A stretch of 64,000 nucleotides of DNA from Shewanella sp. Its GTDB lineage: Bacteria > Pseudomonadota > Gammaproteobacteria > Enterobacterales > Shewanellaceae. Below the pieces are notes generated by a model. It worked only from the letters and a program-made list of their open reading frames with translations. It was not told where the DNA came from and ran no database searches. Position numbers and translations under genes: made by a program. Location of the stretch: positions 62,001-126,000 of the forward strand of contig NZ_JABSSM010000018.1 in NCBI RefSeq assembly GCF_013214165.1, given 5' to 3'. Of this stretch, positions 1-7,813 are shown piece after piece (the stretch's first letter is position 1; every line of letters begins with the position of its first letter).

Positions 1-2
1 AT

Positions 3-512
3 TCTAAATTTGCCGTGGTGATCAATGGCGGACTATTTTTTGGTAGTTTGAGTCTGATTATGTTTTGTCTTTTCTCTATTCAGCTGATGGATAATCGAGC
101 CCTCTATCCATTATTAATCGCACTCGTGTGGACATTTATCTCATTGGCGGCAGCTGGGTTATTTCCTGTTAACGTGTACCATCTGCACACCGCGGCATTG
201 CAGTACTTTTTCTATTCCGGGGTCATGAGCTCATTCCTCTACCTTATCTACATTTTTATGAAAGGTAGGCTCTTCTATTCTCGCTGGAATGCACTCACAG
301 CTAGCTTGACCTTCATCAGTTTCTTAAGCTTTCTATTGTTTTCCCATCAATCTTTGGGGTTCACTACCGCAGGTAGGCCCTTCTATCAGGAGATGGTGAT
401 GATCTTACCCAGGCCCGATATCTGGTGGCCCGCGACGTTGGAGTGGATCTGCATAGGGCTATTTATGCTCTGGACCTTAGGTTTAGTGGCCAGTTTAAAG
501 TCCAAAGGATGA
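3..512 (+). CDS. DUF998-like integral membrane protein, 5' end cut by window
   Basis: The reading frame is open to the first base of the window (…SKFAVVINGGLFFG…), so the GTG codon near base 15 is not a credible start and the gene begins upstream. About 170 residues are visible, with four or five hydrophobic segments and a short C-terminal tail (SLKSKG). The phrase SKF..VINGGLFFG and the segment order resemble the DUF998 family of small multi-pass membrane proteins of unknown function. No catalytic motif is visible. It ends 225 bp before merR and is probably unrelated to it. Confidence 0.6.
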   Translation, partial: SKFAVVINGGLFFGSLSLIMFCLFSIQLMDNRALYPLLIALVWTFISLAAAGLFPVNVYHLHTAALQYFFYSGVMSSFLYLIYIFMKGRLFYSRWNALTASLTFISFLSFLLFSHQSLGFTTAGRPFYQEMVMILPRPDIWWPATLEWICIGLFMLWTLGLVASLKSKG

Positions 513-737
513 TAAAGCCGCTTGAATGTTTAAGACAAAGCCATAGGACTAGTTTCAATTCATAGGTCATTTCGGCATGTTTGTAGCCGGGATCCGACGT
601 GTATTCTTGTTCGCTTACCGCTTTAAAATAATCTAGGCCCATTTTTCCATATTGGCCTCCCCCTGATCTCAGCTTATTGCTGAGTGTGAGTGGGCTGAGT
701 ATCATAGGGGGAACCACAGATGTTATCCCGAGGCTAT

Positions 738-1136
738 ATGTTTACTATCGGACAACTCGCTAAGGCCGCCGAGGTCAATGTTGAGACGGTGCGCTATTAT
801 GAGAGGCAAGGCTTAATCAAGCAGCCAGCTAAACCCGTTCAGGGTTATCGACGTTACCCACAAGATGCCCTGCTCAGGTTGATGTTTATCCGTCGTGCCC
901 AGGGACTGGGTTTTACGCTCAATGAGATCGCCTCCTTGATCTCCCTGAGCGCGGGACATTGCAGCGATATTCAGCTACTGGCCGAGAAGAAGCTGTTAGC
1001 GGTGCGGACTAAGATAGACGATCTGCAACGACTGGAGCACAGTTTGGCTAATCTGGTCGATGAGTGCCGCCATAATCCCGATGAAGCCTGCTGTCCCATC
1101 ATCAGCTCCTTGGTCCCCGAGCATAGCACTGCTTAA
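738..1136 (+). CDS. merR: MerR, mercury-responsive transcriptional regulator
   Basis: MerR binds the mer promoter as a dimer and activates it by DNA distortion when Hg(II) is bound. From the ATG at 738 (132 aa) there is an N-terminal winged helix-turn-helix (residues 3–40, VETVRYYERQGLI), then a dimerisation helix. Three cysteines, C75, C110 and C119, are spaced 35 and 9 apart, exactly as C82/C117/C126 of Tn501 MerR. This marks a mercury sensor rather than a CueR or ZntR type. An alternative ATG at 720 follows AGGGGG and would add six residues. Its target operator lies just downstream, before merT, and the gene runs in the same direction as merTP rather than divergently as in most mer operons. 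Confidence 0.93.
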   Translation: MFTIGQLAKAAEVNVETVRYYERQGLIKQPAKPVQGYRRYPQDALLRLMFIRRAQGLGFTLNEIASLISLSAGHCSDIQLLAEKKLLAVRTKIDDLQRLEHSLANLVDECRHNPDEACCPIISSLVPEHSTA

Positions 1137-1146
1137 CACTCGCCTA

Positions 1147-1177
1147 TTGACTCCGTATCTAGGTACAGGCTTTACAC
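1147..1177 (+). promoter_or_regulatory. MerR-type operator/promoter for merTP
   Basis: A -35 box TTGACT (1147–1152) is followed by an imperfect dyad CCGTATCTAGGTACAGG (1153–1169) and a -10-like TTACAC (1172–1177). The spacer is 19 bp, the unusually long spacing on which MerR-family activators act. The TTGACTCCGTA start matches the classical mer promoter. The site is only 10 bp after the merR stop and 50 bp before merT, so it should drive merT–merP and the gene after them, leaving merR with its own upstream promoter. Confidence 0.85.
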
Positions 1178-1227
1178 TCTAGACATAATCATACTTCTTT
1201 AATGGATAGATTTGATGGCTAGAACCT

Positions 1228-1605
1228 ATGAATATTGAACCAGATAATAAGACCTTGAAAACAGACTCACCTGCCTGGCCTATGGTGGGGGGAGTGTTGG
1301 CCGCTATCGGTGCCAGCCTATGTTGCGCCGGTCCTTTCGTGTTACTTATGCTGGGGATCAGCGGCTCATGGATCAGTACATTAGCGGCATTCGACCCCTT
1401 CAGGCCTTACTTTATTGTCCTTGTTGTCGGCCTGTTCCTATGGGCAGGCTGGAAAATTTATCGCCCACTAGATCTGTGTAGCCCTGACGAGTTCTGCTCG
1501 GTAGCAGATAATCGACGCCGCTATAGGATGGTATTTTGGCTGACTAGCCTGATCGCCGCCATGTTGGTCTCGAGTCCCTACTGGCTGGTCTGGCTGATGG
1601 CATAA
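1228..1605 (+). CDS. merT: MerT, mercuric ion transporter of the inner membrane
   Basis: MerT takes Hg(II) from periplasmic MerP and moves it into the cytoplasm. The 125 aa protein has three hydrophobic segments (about residues 19–45, 60–77 and 100–122). The vicinal pair C32–C33 in the first helix (ASLCCAGPF) and a second pair C84/C90 in the cytoplasmic loop correspond to C24/C25 and C76/C82 of Tn501 MerT, with the same 6-residue spacing for the second pair. It follows the operator directly and is followed by merP after a 23 bp gap, so the two are co-transcribed. Confidence 0.93.
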   Translation: MNIEPDNKTLKTDSPAWPMVGGVLAAIGASLCCAGPFVLLMLGISGSWISTLAAFDPFRPYFIVLVVGLFLWAGWKIYRPLDLCSPDEFCSVADNRRRYRMVFWLTSLIAAMLVSSPYWLVWLMA

Positions 1606-1628
1606 TCTTGATTGGATCTGGAGAAAAA

Positions 1629-2003
1629 ATGAAACCACGAGTATTGATGAGTAAAAACAGCACAGCTAGCACTCTTATGTCCTCAGTGTTGCTGGCCTCT
1701 GCACTTGGCATCATGCCGACAGCGGCGTTGGCCGAGACCCGCAGCGTTAATTTGATGCTGCCAACCATGGATTGCGGCATGTGTCCCATCACAGTGCGTA
1801 AGGCATTGGAGAATCTTGACGGTGTGGAGCAGGCTAAGGTCGATTTTGGCGATAAGACGGCCAAGGTTATCTTCGATGATGACAAGGTGAGTGTGGAACG
1901 CCTGATGCGAGCGACCAAAGATGCAGGTTTTCCTTCTGAAATCATAGCTACTAGCCATAAGAGTCATGCTAGCAGCGACGTTAATAATGGGAATGAATCA
2001 TGA
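1629..2003 (+). CDS. merP: MerP, periplasmic mercury-binding protein
   Basis: MerP is a periplasmic scavenger that passes Hg(II) to MerT. The ATG at 1629 is preceded by GGAG (1619–1622) and gives 124 aa. A signal peptide of about 35 residues ends at TAALA before ETRSV. The mature part is one heavy-metal-associated domain with the metal site MDCGMCP, where the two cysteines are spaced CxxC. The HMA fold follows (VRKALENLDGVEQAKV…). The stop codon overlaps the start of the next gene (ATGA), which indicates translational coupling. Confidence 0.92.
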   Translation: MKPRVLMSKNSTASTLMSSVLLASALGIMPTAALAETRSVNLMLPTMDCGMCPITVRKALENLDGVEQAKVDFGDKTAKVIFDDDKVSVERLMRATKDAGFPSEIIATSHKSHASSDVNNGNES

Positions 2004-2236
2004 CAGATACGGTGATCTTGGAGTCGGTATTAACCTGTCCAGAGTGTGGTCATAGTAAGATGGAGACCATGCCAACCAATGCCTGCCAATGGTTCTATGA
2101 ATGTGAGCAATGTCATAGTCTGTTAAAACCAAAGGCCGGAGATTGCTGCGTGTATTGTTCCTACGGCTCAGAGCCTTGCCCGCCGATCCAGCTGGCACCG
2201 GCTCAGAAAGGCAAGGGCGCCTGTTGCGGCGCTTAA
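2000..2236 (+). CDS. GDCCVxC-domain cysteine-rich protein of mer-type operons
   Basis: A 78 aa cytosolic protein with ten cysteines: two CxxC zinc-ribbon-like pairs (CPECGHSK and CEQCH), then the signature GDCCVYCSYG, and a C-terminal ACCGA. Proteins with the GDCCVxC signature are often found next to merT and merP genes and are presumed to bind metal, though the biochemical role is not established. The ATG overlaps the merP stop by 4 bp, so it is the last gene of the unit. No merA follows. Confidence 0.85.
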   Translation: MTDTVILESVLTCPECGHSKMETMPTNACQWFYECEQCHSLLKPKAGDCCVYCSYGSEPCPPIQLAPAQKGKGACCGA

Positions 2237-2318
2237 GGTGTTTTGCTTACTATTTTGTTTAGTTTTCATGGAACTAAATGAAATTAATTGAAATTAATTG
2301 AATGGGTTCAGTACTGAT

Positions 2319-2544
2319 TTAGCTATCCAGCCAAAGGCTTAAGGGAAGTAATAGATAGGCGGTTACCACCGATAGGGTCAAGATAGCCGTACTGAGCCAT
2401 AGCGCCCATGCCCAGAGTCACCAATAATATCGGCAGGGCGCAAGTGGTGCCAATTAGGGCCAGTCCTAAGCCTCCCAGTAAGGAGGCATTGGTGGCGAGC
2501 TTGTCTCGATTTATCATCTGTAACTCTATCTCTTCAATCTTCAT
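2319..2544 (-). pseudogene. Frameshifted MerT/MerF-like small membrane protein
   Basis: From the ATG at 2544 (after AAGG on the minus strand) the frame reads MKIEEIELQMINRDK and then a hydrophobic helix with GTTCALPILLVTLGMGA, resembling the first helix of MerT/MerF transporters but with one cysteine instead of a pair. The original frame then becomes polar and stops at 2323. One frame over, the same DNA (about 2400 to 2319) reads a good second helix, WLSTAILTLSVVTAYLLLPL, and ends at a stop. This pattern indicates a one-base indel near 2400 in what was a two-helix protein of about 75 residues. It converges on the mer cluster from the opposite strand. Confidence 0.5.
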
Positions 2545-2557
2545 CGAACTGATACCT

Positions 2558-2967
2558 TTAAAATACGAAGCCGATGTTGATGTCCAGAGTGAAGTCATCG
2601 CCTTTGTCTATTCCCTTGGGGCCCTTGTTATTTACCCAGTAGAAGAGGTCGTAGTACTGGTACAATATTCCCCGTCGAGCCAGAGCTTGTTTATGCTTCT
2701 GCTGCGCTTGGCTTCATTGGCAATTTTTGATGTACCCTCGAGCAATACCCGTTTTCCGCTGATACCGGTTAACTCGGCCGTTAGAGACAAGTGATAGACA
2801 GGTTCTTCTCGACTCCAAAGGCGAAAAATGAACAGACTGTGCCTTACACCTGTATCTATACTAGCGGCTTCTGTACTGGCTTGTACAAGGGTAATAACAC
2901 TTAGCCGCTCGAATAATATCGAGATCAGCACCTGCTTGAAGCACCTATATTGTATCATTGCCGACAT
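2558..2967 (-). pseudogene. Frameshifted gene of unknown function, outer-membrane-like C-terminus
   Basis: The minus-strand frame ending at 2632 reads …PVYHLSLTAELTGISGKRV and …SINKLWLDGEYC, then turns to low-complexity threonine/serine and stops. Switching frame by one base near the GGGG run at about 2670 lets reading continue with QYYDLFYWVNNKGPKGIDK and …DFTLDINIGFVF, stopping at 2558. A terminal phenylalanine and alternating hydrophobics are typical of outer-membrane barrels. The 5' end is uncertain and no family is recognised. It lies upstream of, and in line with, the frameshifted MerT-like gene, so both may be one decayed unit. A competing 48-codon plus-strand frame at 2828–2974 weakens the call. 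Confidence 0.35.
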
Positions 2968-3040
2968 CCCATAAAATACTCAGAAACCATTAATTTAATC
3001 TTAGTCTGCGGATTCGGCTACAAGTCAATATTTTTTGTAA

Positions 3041-3069
3041 AAAAACCAGAGCATCAGGCTCTGGTTTTT
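3041..3069. terminator. Bidirectional rho-independent terminator
   Basis: The stem CCAGAGC/GCTCTGG with a 5-base loop is extended by AAAAA/TTTTT on both sides, so it can work on either strand. It is suitably placed for the phosphoesterase lipoprotein gene that ends at 3154 on the minus strand. Confidence 0.8.
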
Positions 3070-3153
3070 TTCAGTTTGTTAGCTAAGACTTGGTATGCTC
3101 GTTGCTCATTAAGCGTCTCGATTAGCACTTATTGCTAGCACCTATAACGGTTC

Positions 3154-5277
3154 TTATAGCAGGGCTGCTCTGTTGGTGACGGTTTTAAGATCGGTTAAAC
3201 TGCCATTTTCTGTATCAATTAAGAAATGGTCACTTGCCTCTCCTGTAGCGAACCTCTCCAGAATATAAAAGAGTGTGCCGAAGCGAGATTTAAATAGATC
3301 GCCGACACTGGCATCCTCAGTCTGATTAAGCGCTAGTGAAGTTATCTCTTGATCAAATTGAGACAGCTCCTCACTCAGCAATTTATATTGAGGCAGACGC
3401 GTTGCATCGATATCACGGAAGGCCAGTTCATCGGCGTTTCTTAAGCGATAAAAGTCCAGTGCTAATTCGGTGCCATTCCATTGGGCAAAGTCACGCAGTT
3501 CAAGGCCATGATCTATTGCGAGTGCTTCGGCTTTGTCCTTGGCTGACTTCCAGTCTGTCAAAAACTGCAGTAGCACAGTGTCACTTTTAGCTGCAGGACA
3601 GCCAGCTAAGTCTAACTCCAAGGCTGCTTTAAGTTGGCAAACAGTGATATCTGTTTCAATTTGAGACAGGGTCATCATCTGCTTACCATCCATATTGAAC
3701 AGCATGGTCTTGATATCTTCCGGCCACTCTTTGGGTAAGAAGCGTAGGCGAGTCAACTCAGTGAGATGCCACTCGGTTAGTTGATAGTAGCTGTCAGAGT
3801 CTAAGATTGCCTTGTTCCAGATCCCTTCATAGCCTTTATCTGTAAGGTGTTCATGTTCCAGAGCATAGTGCTCAAATAATTCGTTAAACCTGGGCACCTC
3901 TTCGAGTATCACAGTTTCTACCTCAATTTGGCTGTGAGGCAGAACATTAAGCACTTTATAAGCGGGAATATAACCAGCAAGAGAGGGCGCCTGTATGTTG
4001 AACAAGGTATATTGCTCACCGTCGATATTGTAGCGCTTCATACCGGTATCATTAAAATGCATATGGCCACCGACATGGACACTCAAGCCCGTTGCAGCAA
4101 GCGCCTTACTGGTGTCATCTTCTGGCTCTCGAGCTAGCTGGAAATTACCTTCTCCAAAAATATCTTCAATCTCTTCCGAGGCACCATTGTAGAAATCAGT
4201 CATGGGAAAGTGGCTAAAGGATATTAAGGTTTTACCTTGCATTTTTGCCGATTTGACCACATCACTTATCCAGTCAATGACTTGCTGTTTATGGGTTAAC
4301 ATCATGTTGTAGCCGGCGCTTGATGAGCCATCATATTTATCTTTAATGAGCTTATCAGGTCGATAGACATTAGCATCGATTGCCAATAACCATAGTCCTT
4401 CTACAGGTTCTACCACATAGCTTGAGTCAGGTACGACTGAGCATTGGGTGTAATCTGCTTGCTTATATCTCCCTCCGGTGCCTTCATAGCAGATCTCGAA
4501 TTGGCGGTTTTCATATTGAGCCTCTGATGCCGCTTTCTCATAGGTGTAGTGTGTACGGGCATCATCGCTGCTATAAGGGGTTTCAAAATAAAAGTGCTGT
4601 TTATGTGGCTCGAAACCATGGGGGCCTAGGATTGTCATGATCTCTTTATAGCCCCATTCGATGACTTCTTCACTGCAGATGGTGGGGAGTTCGTGACCGG
4701 CGTCTATGATTGCTGTGTCACCTTCATAATCGACACACTCATTCTTGCCTTTACTGAAAATGCGCTGCTGCTTACCTTCAACTCCTAAGTAATCGCTTTT
4801 ACCCGCAGCTTGGGTAAAGGGACGGTTAGGATCGTGATTTCCTGGTGCGGCGAAGAACTCTAAGCCATACTCTTCACTGTAGCGGTCAAATATTTTCACT
4901 AACCCACGCATATGAAGTGGTTGTCCGTCATCGCTAAAATCGCCAGGAAGGGCTACATATTTAATGCCTTTAGCTACGACATCATCTAGGGCCGCTATCA
5001 TGGCAAAATAGTTCTCATTAAATAGTCTGGTGGACTCCATCTGAGATTGCATGGTTCTGATGATTGCGCCTCGGTCATTATGGCTATTTGGCAAGCCTGA
5101 AAAGGCGCCATCGGAAAACTCGCCATAGACATCATGAAAATGAATATCAGGCATAAAGGCGATACGGATATTAGCCTCAGGTTCTGGGGTGACATTGTCG
5201 TCATTTGAGCTTGAATTACAGCCCGATATAGCAGCAATAATTAGTAATGAAACTGTGGACAGTTTATATGGATTCAT
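3154..5277 (-). CDS. Metallophosphoesterase lipoprotein, calcineurin-like
   Basis: A 707 aa exported protein starting at an ATG with GGGAGC seven bases upstream. The signal peptide ends in a lipobox (AAISGC, acylated Cys at about residue 20) followed by a serine/asparagine-rich linker. Calcineurin-like motifs appear in order: DIHFHD (about 45), GDFSDDG (about 110), GNHD (about 145), HFPMTDF and GGHMH (about 405). These are the ligands of a two-metal phosphoesterase centre. The C-terminal 280 residues carry no motif I recognise. The substrate is unknown; extracellular phosphate release from nucleotides or phosphodiesters is a reasonable guess for a surface lipoprotein of this kind. Confidence 0.85.
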   Translation of the reverse strand: MNPYKLSTVSLLIIAAISGCNSSSNDDNVTPEPEANIRIAFMPDIHFHDVYGEFSDGAFSGLPNSHNDRGAIIRTMQSQMESTRLFNENYFAMIAALDDVVAKGIKYVALPGDFSDDGQPLHMRGLVKIFDRYSEEYGLEFFAAPGNHDPNRPFTQAAGKSDYLGVEGKQQRIFSKGKNECVDYEGDTAIIDAGHELPTICSEEVIEWGYKEIMTILGPHGFEPHKQHFYFETPYSSDDARTHYTYEKAASEAQYENRQFEICYEGTGGRYKQADYTQCSVVPDSSYVVEPVEGLWLLAIDANVYRPDKLIKDKYDGSSSAGYNMMLTHKQQVIDWISDVVKSAKMQGKTLISFSHFPMTDFYNGASEEIEDIFGEGNFQLAREPEDDTSKALAATGLSVHVGGHMHFNDTGMKRYNIDGEQYTLFNIQAPSLAGYIPAYKVLNVLPHSQIEVETVILEEVPRFNELFEHYALEHEHLTDKGYEGIWNKAILDSDSYYQLTEWHLTELTRLRFLPKEWPEDIKTMLFNMDGKQMMTLSQIETDITVCQLKAALELDLAGCPAAKSDTVLLQFLTDWKSAKDKAEALAIDHGLELRDFAQWNGTELALDFYRLRNADELAFRDIDATRLPQYKLLSEELSQFDQEITSLALNQTEDASVGDLFKSRFGTLFYILERFATGEASDHFLIDTENGSLTDLKTVTNRAALL

Positions 5278-5782
5278 TTGAAGTGCTCCCGATGATTTAA
5301 TTTTTTAGGGATACTACGCTGAATGAGTGTCACTTTTATGTCATTTACATTGTTGATTCTATTTTGTAAGCGCTTTACCGAGTTAACCGACTCGGCATTC
5401 GATGCAAATGTCGGCTGATTATCATGATGAATACGTGTGAGCAGTTCGGGGGGTATGCTTAATACTTATTGGAATATATTTAAGTCGCTATTTTTTATTG
5501 GTTATTTAACCTAGAATCTGCGCGAGTGTGTTGTGCTTTAGCTGATGCTTAAGTCAATTGTATGACTTGGCCGTTAACATGTTTAGCTGAATGCTGGCGT
5601 CTATGTAGCTCTCACTGACAGCATGCGTATCTATGCTCGGCTTGGATAAATAATAAAATCAATCTGGACATTATTTATCTAAATGCAGCATCTGAAATTG
5701 GATCACACCTGTTGACGGGCATTAAAAGAGAGAAGGAATAAGCGAAAGGGCCTAATTGAAAGCCCTTCTTAATATCGAATCG
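5278..5782. other. 505 bp intergenic region
   Basis: No convincing reading frame on either strand. It separates the start of the phosphoesterase gene from the 3' end of yfhL. A weak inverted repeat at 5746–5767 (AAGGGC … GCCCTT) lies just after yfhL and could end its transcript, but has no strong T-run. Confidence 0.5.
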
Positions 5783-6040
5783 TTAGCCGACGGGCTTGCC
5801 GGTGATCAGGTGATATTTAACCCGCAGCTGGATGTCAGTTTCTTTATTGTCAGGGTCGGGGTCGATACAGTCGATGGGGCATACCGAGATACAGGTTGGT
5901 TTATCGTAATGACCCACGCATTCGGTGCAGAGGTCTGAATCTATCTCATAGATCTCCTCACCCATAGTGATCGCCTGATTAGGACACTCGGGCTCACACA
6001 TGTCGCAGTTGATACAGCTGTCGTCGATCAATAAAGCCAT
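5783..6040 (-). CDS. yfhL: YfhL-type ferredoxin with two [4Fe-4S] clusters
   Basis: An 85 aa Allochromatium-type ferredoxin. The first cluster motif is CINCDMCEPECP; the second is CTEC, then an eight-residue insert (VGHYDKPT) before the next cysteine, then CPIDC. The insert between second-cluster ligands is typical of YfhL-like proteins. It is a small cytosolic electron carrier of low potential. It lies 93 bp downstream of trhP on the same strand, so the two probably share a transcript. YfhL has been linked genetically to the tRNA uridine hydroxylation in which TrhP acts, and the arrangement here supports that link. Confidence 0.9.
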   Translation of the reverse strand: MALLIDDSCINCDMCEPECPNQAITMGEEIYEIDSDLCTECVGHYDKPTCISVCPIDCIDPDPDNKETDIQLRVKYHLITGKPVG

Positions 6041-6133
6041 CTTTCTATTTTACCTGTTTATCTTTGTCTAGAGTCTAGAATCTAGGACCTATCGCTTAAA
6101 ACTTACCACTTACTATAGCCGATGTGAGTTATT

Positions 6134-7513
6134 TTAAGCGTGGGGATTACGGGTATCTTGTCCCTGGGCCAAGTTACGCAGCAGAACCGCCTTATCTATG
6201 TCTACACCATCGGGTAGCGCCAGGAAGACGAAGTGACCCGAGCCTAATGCAGATTCAACGTTTTCATTTTTACGGTTGATTAGCTGCTCAATCTTGAAGG
6301 TAAGATTTCCCTGGGGGGTCATCACCTCGACGCTATCGCCGACGGAGAACTTATTCTTAACGTCAATTTCGACCATGCCGGCATCGTTACGCTTGCCGGT
6401 GAACTCGCCGACGAACTGTTGGGTGTCGCTGATCGAGTAACCATAGTCATAGTTCTGGTACTCGTCATGGACATGGCGACGCAGGAAGCCTTCGGTATAG
6501 CCACGATGCGCCAAGCCTTCGAGGTTATGCATCAAGGTGCGATCGAAGTCTTTACCCGATGCTGCATCTTCGATTGCCTGACGATAGAGCTGGGCCGTAC
6601 GCGCTACGTAGTAGAAAGACTTAGTTCGGCCTTCGATCTTCAACGAGTCGATACCCATCTTAGTCAGGCGATCCACGTGCTGAATGGCGCGCAGATCTTT
6701 GGAGTTCATGATGTAGGTACCATGCTCATCTTCGAATGCCGGCATATACTCACCGGGTCTACCCGCCTCTTGCAATAATACCACCTTATCGCTCGGTTGC
6801 CCTTCACCTAAGGTCGGCTTTTCAATTTGGACACCATGTTGATCCACAAGCGCTTGAGGGTTGACGGCAACTATGTCACCTGTCTCGGTCTGTTTAGCCT
6901 CATGGACATCGTACTTCCAACGGCATGAGTTGGTGCAAGTCCCCTGGTTAGGATCGCGCTTGTTGATATAGCCAGATAGCAGGCAGCGCCCCGAGTACGC
7001 CATGCAGAGTGCGCCGTGAACGAAGACTTCCAGTTCGATATCCGGGCAACGCTGACGTATCTCTTCAATCTCATCGAGTGACAGTTCACGGGATAAGATC
7101 ACCCGCTTGATACCTTGTTGTTGCCAAAATTTAACCGAGGCCCAGTTGATGGCGTTAGCCTGAACAGAGAGGTGGACTACCTGCTCCGGGAAGGCTTCTC
7201 TGACCATCATGATTAAACCTGGGTCGGACATGATCAAGGCGTCGGGTTTCATGGCGACAACTGGCTCCATATCCCTGATATAGGTCTTTAGTTTAGTGTT
7301 GTGGGGGGCAATGTTGCTCACCACATAGAGCTTCTTACCTAGGTCATGGGCTTCCTGGATCCCTGTCGCCAGGTTTTCCATCTTGAATTCATTATTTCTC
7401 ACCCTGAGGCTGTATCTTGGCTGGCCTGCGTAGACCGCATCTGCACCGTAGGCAAACGCATAACGCATATTTTTCAGTGTCCCAGCGGGAGACAGTAGCT
7501 CAGGTTTAAACAT
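6134..7513 (-). CDS. trhP: TrhP (YegQ), tRNA 5-hydroxyuridine synthesis, peptidase U32 family
   Basis: A 459 aa protein of the U32 family (E. coli YegQ/TrhP is about the same length). The N-terminus has LLSPAGTLKNMRYAFAYGAD and YAGQPRYSLR, the TIM-barrel signature. Cysteines cluster at about residues 168–195 (CMAYSGRCLLSG and CTNSCRW) and are likely iron-sulfur ligands. TrhP is needed for prephenate-dependent hydroxylation of U34 in tRNAs, the first step towards cmo5U/mcmo5U. The older label collagenase-like protease rests only on family name. Transcription starts in the 288 bp gap shared with the divergent HDOD gene, where an FNR-type site lies 92 bp upstream. Confidence 0.92.
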   Translation of the reverse strand: MFKPELLSPAGTLKNMRYAFAYGADAVYAGQPRYSLRVRNNEFKMENLATGIQEAHDLGKKLYVVSNIAPHNTKLKTYIRDMEPVVAMKPDALIMSDPGLIMMVREAFPEQVVHLSVQANAINWASVKFWQQQGIKRVILSRELSLDEIEEIRQRCPDIELEVFVHGALCMAYSGRCLLSGYINKRDPNQGTCTNSCRWKYDVHEAKQTETGDIVAVNPQALVDQHGVQIEKPTLGEGQPSDKVVLLQEAGRPGEYMPAFEDEHGTYIMNSKDLRAIQHVDRLTKMGIDSLKIEGRTKSFYYVARTAQLYRQAIEDAASGKDFDRTLMHNLEGLAHRGYTEGFLRRHVHDEYQNYDYGYSISDTQQFVGEFTGKRNDAGMVEIDVKNKFSVGDSVEVMTPQGNLTFKIEQLINRKNENVESALGSGHFVFLALPDGVDIDKAVLLRNLAQGQDTRNPHA

Positions 7514-7604
7514 AATGATTCTCTATTAACTGTTAAAGACGCAACAAGCGGGCGGGCATTTTACTCGCAGCCTGTATTCTTAAGCAAATTGAGCTTACAT
7601 TAAC

Positions 7605-7618
7605 TTGATCTAAATCAA
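7605..7618. promoter_or_regulatory. FNR/EtrA-type binding site
   Basis: TTGATCTAAATCAA is a perfect TTGAT-N4-ATCAA palindrome, the FNR consensus (EtrA in Shewanella). It lies 92 bp upstream of trhP and about 195 bp upstream of the divergent HDOD gene. The position suggests oxygen-responsive control of trhP–yfhL, though the direction of regulation cannot be told. Confidence 0.65.
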
Positions 7619-7813
7619 GTCTTAGGAGCTTGCTAGGTCTTTTAGGTTTAGCTTTAGCAGAAATTCACTCCCGAATAATCTGAAAATTAGCTAGAATTCA
7701 CACAAGATGTTAACCACATGGATACTTTTCACGCTTCGAGTTAACGTAACCACTGATATACTCGGAAACTCATTGAGTTCAATTTGCTGGCTAAATAGAT
7801 AATGGGAGCACGA

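Noticed and set aside
2828-2974. Plus-strand 48-codon frame with a lipoprotein-like start (ILAASVLACT)
   Set aside because: It lies opposite a longer frame with more protein-like sequence, has a weak ribosome site, and its second half has no protein character.
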